Below are positions 12,005 to 23,793 of a stretch of 64,000 nucleotides of DNA, in pieces. Made by a program: the position numbers and the translations under genes. Source of the stretch: Siderastrea siderea. Its lineage: Eukaryota > Cnidaria > Anthozoa > Scleractinia > Rhizangiidae. The notes below the pieces were generated by a model. It saw only the letters and a list, made by a program, of their open reading frames with translations. It did not search any database and was not told where the DNA came from. Position 1 is the stretch's first letter; each line of letters begins with the position of its first letter. The stretch is taken from assembly GCA_964030785.1 (NCBI GenBank), contig OZ034969.1, positions 47,606,701 through 47,670,700 of the forward strand, read 5' to 3'.

Positions 12005-13077
12005 CCCGGCTTGGGCAATCAATAAAATCGATAATCGATAACATTCGATAAAAATCGATAAAATTAGTTGATTGTATCGGAAATCGATAAAAATCGATAA
12101 ACCGATTTGTGAGAAATCGATATTTATCGATTCTTCAATCACTTTTATCGATTTTTATCGAAAATTATCGATTTTATCGGTATCATTATGTGAGCTTTAA
12201 TAATAACGACAACTTCTATAACCAGTTTTGTCAATTTTATTGTTATACGATAAGGCTTCTAAATCTTTTTAGGTTCATAAAACAACACTAAGTACTGATG
12301 CCAGACTATTAAACGTTACGATGGAAAAATGATGCTTTGATAAACGTATGTGTAATATCTCCGATATCAAAGAAAACACCGAAGCATTTGAATTCTTAAC
12401 GGGAACAATAGAAAATATGGAACTTAGGCATAGGCGTTCGTGAGCCACGGACGTCAACTGGAAGTTCCCTTTGTTGGCTTGTTTTTGCTCCTCACCAAAG
12501 CATGAAAAACTCATGTTTTGCTGTTTAGTTGCTTGCCATTAGAGAGGTGATGGCGATAAATTACCTCAAATCAGGATAAACAAGAGATTGCCGGCGCTTT
12601 ATTAGCCTGTTCCAGGCGTTCAGATAGTATATTTTTCGCTCGCGCTCTACTATCTGAACGCCTGGAACAGGCTACCGGCGCTTTCACTCAAAACGTTTTC
12701 CTTGGCGGTTGCTTAGATAGTTAGATAGTCGAGATGTCATTTTCGCAGATACTCAGGTCGATACAGCACAGTTATCCTGCCAGCTTAATAAACCACATTT
12801 ATTGAAATACAAATACAGTTTTACTTGTGAATAAAGACATCGCAATCATTTTACTGCGATTAAACGTCTTTTAAAAACAAAATCAATGCTAGAAATTAAA
12901 GACATGTACGATCGCCATCCATCGATAAATCGATAACATCGATAACAGTAATTACCAGAAAAGTTGTGAGTATCGATTTTAGATACAATCGATTACGTTC
13001 ACGTAATTGATATCAATAGTTATCGAATTATCGAACGGTTTTCCGATATCGATTTTTATCGATTGCCCAGGCCGGGT
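12005..13077. mobile_element. TIR DNA element with ATCGAT-rich ends (hAT-like?)
   Basis: The left end CCCGGCTTGGGCAATC pairs with the right end GATTGCCCAGGCCGGG. The candidate 6-bp duplication CTGTAT flanks it (11999-12004 and 13078-13083). Both subterminal regions are packed with ATCGATAAAAATCGAT-type repeats (12025-12180 and 12915-13060). No transposase ORF is visible, so it is non-autonomous. Short TIRs with ATCGAT-rich ends recall hAT elements, but the duplication length is not the usual 8 bp. It carries a nested hairpin at 12601-12674. Confidence 0.65.
12601..12674. mobile_element. 74-bp foldback MITE with 10-bp target duplication
   Basis: The arms TAGCCTGTTCCAGGCGTTCA and TGAACGCCTGGAACAGGCTA are perfectly complementary and extend to about 27 bp around a short loop. 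CCGGCGCTTT is duplicated exactly at 12591-12600 and 12675-12684. The long duplication suggests Mutator-like mobilisation. It is nested in the ATCGAT-rich element. Confidence 0.85.
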
Positions 13078-13334
13078 CTGTATACGAAATTGCCTTTTGA
13101 AGCACATGCTCTACTGATTTTTAGTGAACACACCTAGCAAAGCCTTTTACTTACTAAGTTTAACTTTAAAGCCAGGGTTTCAAATGTGTATTGCTAGAAA
13201 TGACATTAGAGTGCGTTAACTGGGTCTCAATTGGACACTGACATCCAAGTTTTAAAAACAGACAAGTGTATGCAAAAATAACACGACTTTTCTCCTAGAA
13301 AATACGCGACAGTCTAAATATTAAGGAAGGAAGG

Positions 13335-13586
13335 TAGGAAGGAAGTCAGTCTGACTGTCAGTTAGTCCGATTAGTCAGTGTTCAGCCATTCAATCAGTCA
13401 GACAGTCAGTCAGTCAGTCAGACAGTCTGTCAATCAGCAAGTCAGACAGTCAGTCAGTCAGTCAGTCAGTAACTCAGTAAGTCAGCCAGGCAGTTAGGCA
13501 GTCAGTCTGTCAGATCAGTCAGTCAGCAAGGTCAGTCAGTAACTCAGTCAGTCAGTCAGTCAGTCAGTCAGTCAATCAGTTAGTCA

Positions 13587-13629
<43 letters not shown>

Positions 13630-13680
13630 AGTCCGTCTGTCTGTCTGTCTGTCTGTCTGTCTCTGTCTGTCAGTTGGTCA
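13335..13680. repeat. (GTCA)n microsatellite
   Basis: There are long, lightly broken runs of GTCAGTCAGTCA, changing to GTCTGTCTGTCT near 13630-13670. A small satellite block of the same unit recurs at about 13865-13905. Confidence 0.95.
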
Positions 13681-13914
13681 GTTTGTAAAACAATGGAACA
13701 AAATAGCTACAGAAACTACTCTAGAATTTTTTTCAACAGGGGACTGTGTTCTAGAGCATTAAGAACTACTGATAATCACTGACTGTTGGATTCTGTGCAC
13801 ACAAGTCTCCAAGATAGGGGGTCCTGGAAGTATGGAAGAAGAAGTGAGACAGTGGGTAAGCAAGTGACTCAGTCAGTCATTAGGTCAGTCAGACAGTAAT
13901 TAAGTCAGAATTTT

Positions 13915-14205
13915 GGAATCTAAAGCAGGGCCCCTAGACAACACCACCAAATAGCCCGTCCGGATACCCAGCTCCTTAGCCCCGCTAACTTCTGCGTCCC
14001 TGATCTGAGAGTCTTGAAGCCTGAGGCCGACACACGGTATGCGGATCATGGCTGGACTCACGGAGCCAGTGTTGGCAGAGATGGTTAGAGTGACCATCGG
14101 TGCTAAGCCGTGGGGCTGCAAGTGGTTGAGAGCTATGGTACATTTCTTCCCTGCGTGCTCCATGCGAGAAATAAGAAATCGAAACATCAGCTAATACGTG
14201 CGTCA
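13915..14205 (-). other. GC-richer unassigned segment with open frames
   Basis: On the minus strand a 95-codon frame (14187-13900) reads MFRFLISRMEHAGKK...LVVLSRGPALDS, and a second overlapping frame is open too. The segment is visibly richer in G+C than its flanks. I recognise no domain and no convincing splice pair. It could be a retro-element scrap, a decayed exon or a non-coding conserved segment. Confidence 0.25.
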
Positions 14206-14821
14206 CGGAATACGTTTACCTCGTATACAGACCATACTCTTCTAGGAGCTTTCCACGTATTTTTGTAAAAGTATCTCTACATTCCTAAACGAAGACGGTG
14301 ACCCCACTTTTTAGTACATAAATTAAATGGCATACGTTGAGTATCATGTATCACGATTTTAAGAAAGGTTTAAAATTCTGCTTTGAGATATTTATATTTG
14401 AATACCGAAAACAAAACACTTCTTTAGGTACAGCAGGGTATGTGTGCACGCAGCAAATTCTTTAATTTATTTAATAATCTTAATTCTCGATTCAACAAAA
14501 ATTCCATACAATGCAAAATAAATGTCTATTTTAATGAACTGCTCCAATATTTCAATGCAGGCATTGACGTTTTAAAGAAATTATATAGTTCTTATTTCTG
14601 ATTACTAGAGTTTCTAAGGAAAACCTCTCGGGTCGTAGAGATGCTGTAAATGGCTATTCATGTTGTGCAAAAACAAGCACTGTGACTCCTATTTTTCATT
14701 GCATTTTTGGAATGTTCAAAACATAATTACCAATTGGACCAAGTTTGAGAAAGTTTTGAAAATTTCTTCTATTTTGATGGAATCACCTTAATATCTGTGA
14801 CGCACATAAAGCTATATCTTA

Positions 14822-15196
14822 GGGTGCATTCTTTTGGGACTATTCTGGTTATTCTTATTCCGGTTTAGGAATAACAGAATACACGGAATTTCAATTTCGA
14901 AAAGAACGCCAATTCTGGAAACGGAATACCCATGGCGGAGGCGACCTGAGAACCACTATGTCTGCACACGCGCGGGCGGCCGCTTCGGATTTCCCGCCAA
15001 AAATTTCCCAAAAGAACGCGTATTCTGTCTATTCCGAGTAAACCGTATTCCTTTCATTCTGTTCATTCTGCTATCGGGAGCAGAATGAACGGAATGATAT
15101 TCCGTTCATTCCGAAAACGGAATAGTTCCCAAAAGAACACAAATACCGTCTATTCCGAGTATTCCTATTCCGGAATAGTCCCAAAAGAACGCACCC
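14822..15196. mobile_element. Harbinger-like MITE, 375 bp
   Basis: The TIRs GGGTGCATTCTTTTGGGACT and AGTCCCAAAAGAACGCACCC are near-perfect inverted copies, flanked by TTA on both sides (14819-14821 and 15197-15199). The 3-bp TWA duplication and the GGGTGCGTTCTTTTGGGA-type end fit PIF/Harbinger. The interior repeats CGGAATA/TATTCCG motifs in both orientations. It has no coding capacity. Confidence 0.85.
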
Positions 15197-15482
15197 TTAA
15201 TTTCTTCTTTAAAATTCCCAATGTCCAATTCCGTGTTCTGGTCAGGCTTATTAAAAAAATTCTGATGACTACTGGTCCGAATGGATTAATTACTATTTTA
15301 AGGAAACGCAATTATATTTCATAATAAGCCGAACATCTTGTGAAGTAGTCGGTTCAGTATAATTCCGAAACAAAAACGTCATAAATTCAATCCACGAAAT
15401 AACGTGTGCCATGCAATTATCTTTAGTGCAATAAATATGACCTTCTCTGCATCTTGGTATGTGCTATTATAATTTGCTATTA

Positions 15483-15781
15483 GAGCGCTTTTCAAATGAG
15501 TGTCATAGACCTAAAACCAAAACCAAAGTAATTACCCCAGCCAATCACAACAGACACAAATTATCCAATGAACCAATCAGAACTCGAAGCAAGTACATGT
15601 TACTGGCGTCAAGCGCGGGGAAAAACGAGCGAGCGCGAGCAAGTCGCGACTGATTTGGTTTGAGTTTTACTCCTGATTGGTCGAGAAAGTGGCGACAGAT
15701 TTTTTAACCAATCACAGAGCGAAGTAAAGCAAAACAAAAGCAAAACACGAATTACTTTCGACACTCAATTGAAAACCGCTC
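15483..15781. mobile_element. TA-type MITE, full copy 1 (GAGCGGTTTTCAATTGAG family)
   Basis: The ends GAGCGCTTTTCAAATGAGTG and CACTCAATTGAAAACCGCTC are inverted copies flanked by TA. The interior has CCAATCA motifs in both directions and AAGCGCGGGGAAAA. It belongs to the same family as the elements at 36822-37101 and 46597-47354. The TA target suggests Tc1/mariner-type mobilisation. Confidence 0.85.
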
Positions 15782-16371
15782 TAACAAAAAACTTCTCATC
15801 AATAGCATATTTTGATTTAAATGGTGAATTTTTTATGACGTTTGGGGATCAGCAATCACCTACGCACTCACAATCTTAACACACTTTAAGATCCTTTGAA
15901 TAGCCTGGCTTGAAACTAGACGCAAAATAATGTTTGGTTGTATTTGGTTGTATATATATCTATACACGAAAGCAGTGTTTTAAAACAGAAATCTAATTTC
16001 GTGACTGAGTTTAACAAATGAGCTTGACAAGTCTATAAGAGAAAACAAGTGCAAGCAGCTTTGTCAAAATATAAGGCGATTGGTAGACGATAAATGAAAA
16101 CACCGAATTCTCTCGAGTGAAAAACATCTGTTCAGTAAAATCAAAACAGAAGACAGGCTATGCTTGTAAAGTACGCCTTGGAATTATTTCTCAAGCTAAA
16201 TACAGGAAGATTCGGTCGCAACTCAGTACTCAAGCCTTAACTGTTCTGAGAACCTAGCAGTTTTTCATCACACGTAGTTGGTTTTGAAAAGAGGACGACT
16301 GATACAAGACGTGATTTAATTTTATTTTACCGGATGCTAACGAATTTCCATTTTACTACAGAAAATCCATC

Positions 16372-16681
16372 ATGAAAGCTGGTACAAGAGATATTTTCAT
16401 TCTTGGTTTTCTGGTCGCCTTATTTCTTTTTATGGGAGCTGGAATTTTTCACGTCCTTGAAAGCCCAAGCCAAAAGAACGCACTTGATGAATACATCGAC
16501 AAAGTTACTTTGGAAAAACTTCGAACAAACTTGAGCGTAAACATGTCGAAAAGTGAATTTGATAGTCTGGTGAGAAAAGTTCGCGAATTCCACGAACATT
16601 TTCATGCAAGAGCTTCAAGTAGTTATAATTGGACGTTTTCTGGGTCGCTGTATTTTTCAGCAAGTGTTATAACCACAATAG
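16372..16681 (+). CDS. K2P-1 exon 1: M1, cap loop, pore helix 1
   Basis: ATG is at 16372 (MKAGTRDIFILGFLVALF). The exon ends inside the first filter glycine (ACC ACA ATA G|GTGCGT). This split-GYG intron position is a common K2P hallmark, and the paralogue at 26230 has the same break. Confidence 0.95.
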
Positions 16682-18420
16682 GTGCGTATTAATCAAGAAA
16701 ATCATTATTTATTCACAGTAAGGTTATTTTGCACCACACGGACTAACTATACGAAAAAACAGAGAAAACCAGGAAAGTTACGCTTATGTCTTTTATTTTT
16801 TAGGGCTTTAGAATCCCCCGAAATCGGGCAAAGTAGACTAATGAAATTTTCGCTGGTAAATTTATTGTCATAATATATGGATCACAAACCAAAACTGAGA
16901 AAAGTGCTGAGCTTACAGCACAAAAAAGTAGAGTCTTGTCTTAACGACGCAAGGATCCGCTCAGTGACAGCCAAGACTACAGGAGCTCTCTCCTATCCAG
17001 CCGGGAAAACAGATCTTAACTACTAAGTGTGGGACACATTTCTGCAGTGGCAAGTAAGGAAGTGACATGCGTCAGAATTCCTCTTTAACGAGAAGTTCGC
17101 CTGTAATTAAATTCCCGAGTCGTTGACCCTAATTACTAGGCCAGCGCGTGGACCCTTAGCAAATTTTAGTTCAAAACTTTCTGGGAAAGAAATTTGCGTA
17201 AATCACAGCTCTAAATACTCCGAGGATCTCAATGGGGTTGTGGCTTTTATGGTTAACGGTTAAATTGTTGGCTTTTTTACGGCTAACCGTTATAGTTTCT
17301 TTCCGTTATACGATTAACAGAAAACTTAAACATTAATTTCCATTGTCTTAAAAGTTCAAATTAATTTCCATTGCGGTGATACACATTTAAGGTTTTCGGA
17401 TTATTCGGGATGGAAACAAACAAAGAACAATAATTATTATCAGAATTGTTATTTAGCTTTTCTTTCGGTACCAGGGCAGAATGTGTAGCCGTAATAACCG
17501 TTAGTAGCCACTAGACAAGAGACACAACAGTCTTAGCAGGAGATCTTGACACTTTCAAAATGACAAATCGTGGCTACAAAAATTTTTTACGGTTAACTTT
17601 TAAAACGACTAGCGGTTAAAATTTTTCAATTTTTCCGCCTAACGACTAAAGTTTTGGTCGTTTATGGCTAACGGTTAACCAGAAAACTAGAGGGAGCCTC
17701 GATACTTAGTCGACAGGCTCTCACCCTCTCCCCTCTTCTTGCCCTTTCTCCTTTCTTTTCGCCCCGATTCCCCAACTGACGTGAGAGCCTTTAAATAGTC
17801 TGGTTTAAAAGTTATGTTATTCACAGTATTATTTTTGTTTCACCAACAGGCTATGGACACATGGCGCCTTCCACTTTTGCCAGTCGACTTTTCTGTATTT
17901 TCTACGCCCTATTGGGAATACCGCTGTGCCTGTTGACTCTGAAGGCGGTAGGCGACAGAATAAACAAGCTACTGGAAGACTTGTTTATTTTGATGAGCTC
18001 CAAAAGACAGCTCAGACATGACAAGAACACCAAGGTCAAGGTCATGCTAGCCACAGCAGGGCTAGTATTAGTCCTCCTCTTACTCGGGGGACTGCTTTAT
18101 TTATCAGAGGACTGGAGCTACTTCGATGGAGTTTACTACTGTTTCATAGGTATTTCGATGGTTAAGTACCTAAATACTCAACGTTAAGAATGTAAAAATA
18201 CAGTTTTTCAACTTTATCCGATGGAAGTTTGATCTTTGCTGATATTTGGTCTTTCTCTGCTGCCGTATTGTTTCTATTTGATGTCACCGTAAAATGCTCA
18301 TCTTTGAAATTACGTTTAGTAGAAACAGGAATTTCCTCCAACCGAGGAAGTTAGACACATAACTTCACCTTTCAAGTAATCACGTGAGCGGGCAACATCG
18401 AACGGTATCGAAACGAATAA

Positions 18421-18468
<48 letters not shown>

Positions 18469-21400
18469 TACGAAAATACCCCCACTCCACCCCCGCCCCG
18501 TCTTGATAAAATCGAGTACTTGATACCGACATCTTATGCATGCTTAGCCTGCCGCGAGCAGGCTCACTTGGTGTGTTATTCGCGCGAGTATTCAGCTGCC
18601 AAGATACTCGCGCGAATAACACACCAAGTGTGCCTGCTCGCAGGCTAATGCATGCTCGGCCACTCGAAAGCTGGGATTAACTTACTTGGGTGAACCTGGG
18701 TTGAGTTCTCAGTCATAAGAGGTAGCGAACTTTAAGTTCGATGCTTGCAAATTATTAAACCTTATGTAGTATATCTGACTGGATTTGATAAAACATACCT
18801 ACAGAAATTTTAGTTGATCTTGAGTTGTTCATGCTGTTCCGGTTTGTTTATTTTTTTTTTTGATTTTTTTTTTCGGCAATCGCAAAGCATTTATCGGTAA
18901 AAATGAAAAGAACAGAGTGTTAGGCTATTCAGGCTTTTTTTTCTCCACTCTGCATTTGTTTGATTATTTGGAACAGTGAATAATGTAGGAATTCGATCAA
19001 GTTCCGATTGAAAACGCTGTTTCACTTTGCTTAAGGCTAGTTGTCCTTAGAAAGATAAATTTTAACTCGAACGGGTCGGATTTTGAGTGAGATTTGCAAT
19101 TTGCAGCCCACCTTCTCAAGAGATCAGAGGTCATGATTAATTTCTTAGTCTGTCAAGAATGTAAGTTATGTCAGTTTCAGTTGCATTAAAAATTAAACGT
19201 GCTTCTTTCCAAACATTTACTCGATTTAGAATTGTCATAATAAGCCCTAATTTGGGGCTGCCTATTGATTAGCAGAGGCCTTAGATGAACAAAGTTGGAA
19301 ACTGTCTTGCATTTTGTATAGGTATGTTTTTGTAAAATCAGTCAGATATATGTTCCTGTAATATCTGGTGTTCGCTTTAAAAGATCACTTTCATCTTACT
19401 GTTTTTTTTTTTCAAGTATACTCAAGGCCATTTGCAATCACACTGCAGCAAAAAATAACAAAGAATTCAAATGTGCAGCAAGGTGAAAAAAAAAAAGGTT
19501 TTAGTACCAAAGAAATATTCCACGAAATTAATTATAATCACATCTGTACGATGGCCAACGAGGCGTTCAGCGCCTAGCTTGCTTTAAATTCATGTACGAA
19601 GACTGAGAGTGACTGGAATACTTGTTTTGTTAGAGCAGTTTCCAGTTGAATGTGGAAAGTAATTCTTGTTTCTTTTGGCTTTGCTTCGATTAGATCTCTC
19701 ATTGGTTGAAACAACTCGCACCTCTCTCTTCACCTGCAGCGGATTTTAAGAGGCTTCGATCGTTGATCTCTTGTCAAACAAAAAAATTTGCAACACCTAC
19801 CTCAGCAATTTATCAACTTCAAACTGGTCAGACAACGTGCAAGAGGCGTAAATACAATATTGCGGCTGGCCAACACCAGCCTTCTTCAGGTTTATTGAAT
19901 GAAACGCGAATTTACATGGTCTTTATATAATGAACCGGAAATAACAGGACAGGGCTACGTGTTGTGTAAAAAATACACAAAAAAATAATAATAATGAAAT
20001 AAAAGCGGAAATATAGTATAAAGACCATGTAAATTCGCGTTTCGTTCAATAAACCTGAAGAAGGCTGGTGTTGGCCAGCCGAAATATTGTATTTACGCCT
20101 CTTGCCCGTTGTCTGACCAGTCTTTGCATTATTTCTATATTTTGTCTTCTTTTGATTGGTCATGATCTGATCTAGTGATCCAACGTAGAGCTACCCTGGG
20201 TGCCAGAGGCTTTTCTTGCGTCGGCCTTCGGCCGACGCGGCTCGGCCTCCGGCCGATTTCGTCCGACGTTAGCGAGAAAAAACCTCTGGTACCCAGGGTA
20301 ACGTAGAGCAAGCTTTGCTCGTACACGGTTTTGCAGTGGTGTAAACCTTGAAAACTTCAAACTAATAATTTGCTAAAGGTTTCATTATTCCTCTCCATCC
20401 CTGATGATTCTAGCTTTCAAAGGCCGAAATTGTAACTACTAAATTATTTTTCAGCGTTAAGTACTATTGGGTTTGGTGACATGGTTCCAAGAAAAGGCCA
20501 TGACCTCTCATCTGGAATTCAAATTTTGGAATATATCATCCGGGGCTTATACATTATGCTCGGCCTCGCCCTGGTGTCGAGTCTAGTCTCTGCCGTGATT
20601 GCAGCTGCCAAAGTGTTTGATAGATGGGATGTTTGTGGGCGAACAGATTGTAAGTACAGTGGCTTGTTTTTCAGTTTATATAAATATAGATTGAAAGGTA
20701 CGCATGTCATAATTGGCTAAAAACATGTATTTTGTTACGTTTTTAAAGTGCTTCTCCTGGACAAAATCCAAACTTTCATCTGAAAAGAAAGCGTATTGAC
20801 ATATAATCCTTAACAAACGTTTTTCTGTGGAATATCTTTTTTCTGTAGAATAAAGGCGAGTGATTTGGATGAAGCAAGACCAAGCAATAAGGTCGAATAA
20901 AGCTTTGCAAACTTAGTTTATTTAGTCTTTCGCCTCAGCCTAATTTCTATAACACGTGGACTTACTCCAGGTCTGTTTTTGGCGTAAGCCAATCAGACTT
21001 CGTCGCTCATGCTCCGCGTCTTGGCGGCTTATTAGTTAAGATCAGGCAAAACCATTTATTATTACGCTATTGAGCATTTCAGACTCTTAAAGAGCACTCG
21101 AGAAATGTAGAGGTCACTCGCCTCATGGTTGGTGTTTTCTACATTTCGCTCGTGTTAATTGTCAAATGTCGGTCTTTTCTGTTGAAAACACTATACAAGG
21201 CTTTGTCTTCTTCCTCTTGTTATAGGTAAGAAATTTTTTGTCGTTTTGGTCATCAACTCCGTGGTGATGATGTTGCTGCTGTTGTCGTTGTTGCTGTTGC
21301 TGTTTTTCACTATCAATGCTTACTTAAACTTTCTTTTCAAGTGAAACGGTTAACTTTTCCAATCTGTCTATCTATCTGAACTAGGTCTTTGCTGCCGCCG

Positions 21401-21563
21401 TAAAACGTGTGACTTTTCAGAAGAACTGGGTCCTAGATCTGATGGGTTGCTCTCAGTCTCCCGGGGCCTGGATACCATTGTGTTTCCTTCAGTGATACCG
21501 TTCAGGCGATTTGCATCAGATGAGGCAACACCGCTGATCAATGATCCTCACTGGCTCTACTGA
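16372..21563 (+). CDS. KCNK-like: Two-pore-domain potassium channel, complete (K2P-1)
   Basis: Four exons, 16372-16681, 17850-18149, 20455-20649 and 21385-21563, with GT/AG borders; the phases close to exactly 327 codons plus stop. This is a K+ leak channel of the plasma membrane in which two subunits form one pore. M1 is near residues 7-29. The long extracellular cap loop has N-glycosylation sequons at N53, N57 and N86. Pore filter 1 is TTIGYG (101-106), followed by His107. M2 is about 113-137 and M3 about 166-188. Filter 2 is STIGFGD (206-212) and M4 about 226-258. The short cytoplasmic tail has a CLCCRRK patch near 270. His after GYG matches the proton sensor of TASK-1/3, so extracellular pH sensitivity is possible but inferred. 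The K2P subfamily cannot be fixed by eye. A tandem paralogue starts at 26230. Confidence 0.95.
17230..17690. repeat. Element with recurring GGTTAACG/CGTTAACC motifs
   Basis: GGTTAACGGTTAAA, GGCTAACCGTTATA, ACGGTTAACTTTTAA and GGCTAACGGTTAACC alternate in both orientations across K2P-1 intron 1. This suggests a decayed inverted-repeat element, but exact ends were not found. Confidence 0.4.
17850..18149 (+). CDS. K2P-1 exon 2: GYGH, M2, M3
   Basis: The acceptor CACCAACAG precedes GCTATGGACAC. The exon encodes GYGHMAPST, the M2 signature FCIFYALLGIPL, and M3 VMLATAGLVLVLLLLGG, ending YYCFI in pore region 2. The donor is ATAG|GTATTT. Confidence 0.95.
18425..18470. repeat. (TA)n microsatellite
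   Basis: An unbroken ATATAT run of about 35 bp lies in K2P-1 intron 2. Confidence 0.95.
18545..18647. mobile_element. 103-bp foldback MITE with 9-bp target duplication
   Basis: The arms begin TAGCCTGCCGCGAGCAGGCT on the left and end with the complement GCCTGCTCGCAGGCTA on the right. They extend through TTGGTGTGTTATTCGCGCGA to a loop of about 15 nt. ATGCATGCT is duplicated at 18536-18544 and 18648-18656. It lies in K2P-1 intron 2. Confidence 0.9.
19823..20121. mobile_element. Inverted-repeat MITE, arms about 107 bp
   Basis: The left arm 19823-19930 and right arm 20016-20121 are near-identical inverted copies, starting ACTGGTCAGACAACG and ending GTTGTCTGACCAGT. Both contain GGCTGGCCAACACCAGCC. 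The loop of about 85 bp is AT-rich. No flanking duplication was seen. It lies in K2P-1 intron 2. Confidence 0.8.
20192..20300. mobile_element. 109-bp foldback MITE with 9-bp target duplication
   Basis: The left arm TACCCTGGGTGCCAGAGGC pairs with the right arm CCTCTGGTACCCAGGGTA. The loop contains nested GGCCGA/TCGGCC hairpins. ACGTAGAGC is duplicated at 20183-20191 and 20301-20309. It has the same TA...TA end logic as the elements at 12601 and 18545, but unrelated arms. Confidence 0.9.
20455..20649 (+). CDS. K2P-1 exon 3: pore 2 and M4
   Basis: The acceptor TTTTTCAG precedes CGTTAAGTACTATTGG. It encodes ALSTIGFGDMVPRKGHD and M4 (YIIRGLYIMLGLALVSSLVS), with donor ATT|GTAAGT. The intron before this exon is missing in the paralogue. 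Confidence 0.95.
21385..21563 (+). CDS. K2P-1 exon 4: cytoplasmic tail and stop
   Basis: The acceptor GAACTAG precedes GTCTTTGCTGC. The phase fits exon 3 and gives DCLCCRRKTCDFSEELGP, ending PLINDPHWLY and TGA at 21561-21563. The tail has Ser/Arg-rich stretches that could be phosphorylated; no known motif is certain. Confidence 0.85.
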
Positions 21564-23472
21564 GCCTTTGGTCAGTGCTTTTTAAAGCACTAAAATAGGT
21601 CATTTACGATACGTGTGACTATTCTGCAATGGGATGATGTAATAAGACTAATTTTTTCTTTTGTTGTATTTTGGAAGTTCGAATAGTTAAACACTTCAAA
21701 AGAGATATCAAAATTATTGCGAATCGATGTTCCCATAACATCATTATCAAAACTAGATGAAATGAAAATTGGAAGTTGATTGTCAGCTGTCGTCAAAAAG
21801 TGATCATTTTCAACCTATACCTTTTCAATATTTTAGAGAGACCAATGAAACACGGCAGGGTGATAAAACTTTTATTTCCAAACAATCCTATGTTTTTTTA
21901 TTTTTCGATTTTCGAATTTCATTTAGCCTTTACAATGATGCTACGAGAAACATCGAAACTTCGACTCATGTTAATTTTAATATTTTGTAAGTTAAATAAT
22001 ATAAAAAAGAACGATTGCACAGGAGTCGAACCAGAGTCAACGGCTTTCTGGTCAGGATTCTTTCACTAACTTTTTAAGTATATGAGCTGTTTCCCTAATC
22101 CCCACAAAGATCTAATCTTTATTAGTGTACAAGATAAAGTATCTACCGATTGTGTCCCTAGATCAACTGACACCAGAAAGGTCGCTCCCTTTTCCTTTAA
22201 CTGCGACAGCAAAAGTCAATCCTTCAGCTGGTTGTTTTCTCGTGTAAATACCCACAGAAAAAAATAACACTGCTACTGAAATTATTACAAAATCATATTG
22301 CATTACTTACATTTTCGAAAGTGTTTCAAAATTATCATTAAAAATCTAATGACGTATATACTTTGACATACATTTAATGAAGGCATCTACGATTTTGCCT
22401 ATCTTGTTAACGACGTCTCACAAATTATGCCGTAAGGGTAGTTCAAATTTCGAGTGTCCAGTTGGGTAATTAACAAAGGACACGTGAAGAATTAATAGGA
22501 GTCGTGAAGATAGGCATAACAAAAAAAAAGAAAGGTTTAATCGAGGAGAAAAGCTTTTCTCTCATGGATGCGCGTGATCTCCTTCTGAGGCCTTAATTAC
22601 TTATCACCGGAAGCGTCAGATCACGTGACTTGTTTTCCCAATGACACGCAAGCCAAAATACTTCTGAAGCAACAATGAAAGAAAGCCATCATCAAAGAAA
22701 AAAGCCATGCGTGAAAGGGAAAAAGGAAGTTACAAGCATCGGCGCTCTGGGTGAGATAAACATGTATCGTAATATGCGCTCGCAAGAGAGGATGAAGGGA
22801 GAGAGCAAATCCCCCATACATAGGCCTCTTCCGATGAAAATTATTTGAAATCTGTTACAAGTTCTGTGTCATAATGCGTGGTTATTTTGAAGACGACATC
22901 TCATTGGTCAGTTAGAATGTTGTCATGTAATTTTAGATTGTTGACATGGGAACGACAGATAAAAATAACCTTCGCAGCATGTGTGCGAACTAATGATAAA
23001 TTTCAAATAACTATGTGGGACACGGGGATTCACTCTCTTACTTCATCCTCTCTTGATGCTCGCAGAGCTAAAATGAAGCCACAAATTCTTACATCAATCA
23101 GGCTTCCAGTTTTTTTTTTTCATTTGAACACTTCGATTCGTTAATTCATAATGCATGTATGGTTAAAATGTCAGACAATGCTATTTATGTATTATTTGTA
23201 AATACAAGCTCCAATTAATCTGCAAACAATAAAGACGTCTTGGGAGTCTGAAGACCTTAATTAAGTTTCTTCTCAGAAGTAGATCGAAATTAGAAGAACC
23301 AGATGTAGCTAAATATCTTGCAGCGTACCGGGACATTTTGTAAAGTTGTGACAAATCATTGAACTATTTCATGATTAATAGCTAGTGCCTAGTCCAGAAC
23401 ACAAAGAAGAAAAGAAAAAAGTTATCTCCGAAATACTAAAATCTCAAAAGTTGTACATTTTAATATTTCTTA
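21564..23472. other. Spacer between the K2P genes, proximal part
   Basis: No exon, RNA gene or clear mobile element was recognised. It presumably includes the K2P-1 3' UTR. A tRNA T-arm-like string occurs near 22020-22040 on the minus strand but lacks the rest of a tRNA. Confidence 0.5.
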
Positions 23473-23654
23473 GGCTTGGTACCCACTAACGACATAACGA
23501 TCATAATCATAATGATAATCATAATGAAACACAAACATAACGCCATTATGTCGCTTGTGTCCGAGTGGGAACATCTAAAACATAATCATAAATGCGCTAA
23601 CGATCGACATAATCATAATCATAAGAAAATGAAGGGTGTCAGTAAAACGCTGAC

Positions 23655-23793
23655 TCGGGGTCGGGGTCGGGTTCGGGATCGGGGTCGGGGTCGGGGCCGG
23701 GGTCGGGGTCGGGGCCGGGGTCGGAGTCGGGGCCGGGGTCGGGGTCGGGGCCGGGGTCGGTTCGGGATCGGGTTCGGGATCGGGGTCGGGGTG
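23655..23793. repeat. (GGGGTC)n hexamer tract
   Basis: About 20 units of GGGGTC with GGGTTC, GGGATC and GGGGCC variants form the left-arm tract of the palindromic element. The mirrored tract is at about 25405-25446. It yields spurious Arg-Gly or Pro-Arg ORFs. Confidence 0.95.

Noticed and set aside
19706..20163. Two matching ORFs (KRRKYNI.AGQHQPSSG)
   Set aside because: They are mirror images produced by the inverted-repeat MITE at 19823-20121, not genes.
22010..22060. tRNA on the minus strand (GGTTCGACTCC T-arm)
   Set aside because: Only a T-arm-like string is present; no A box or cloverleaf could be built.
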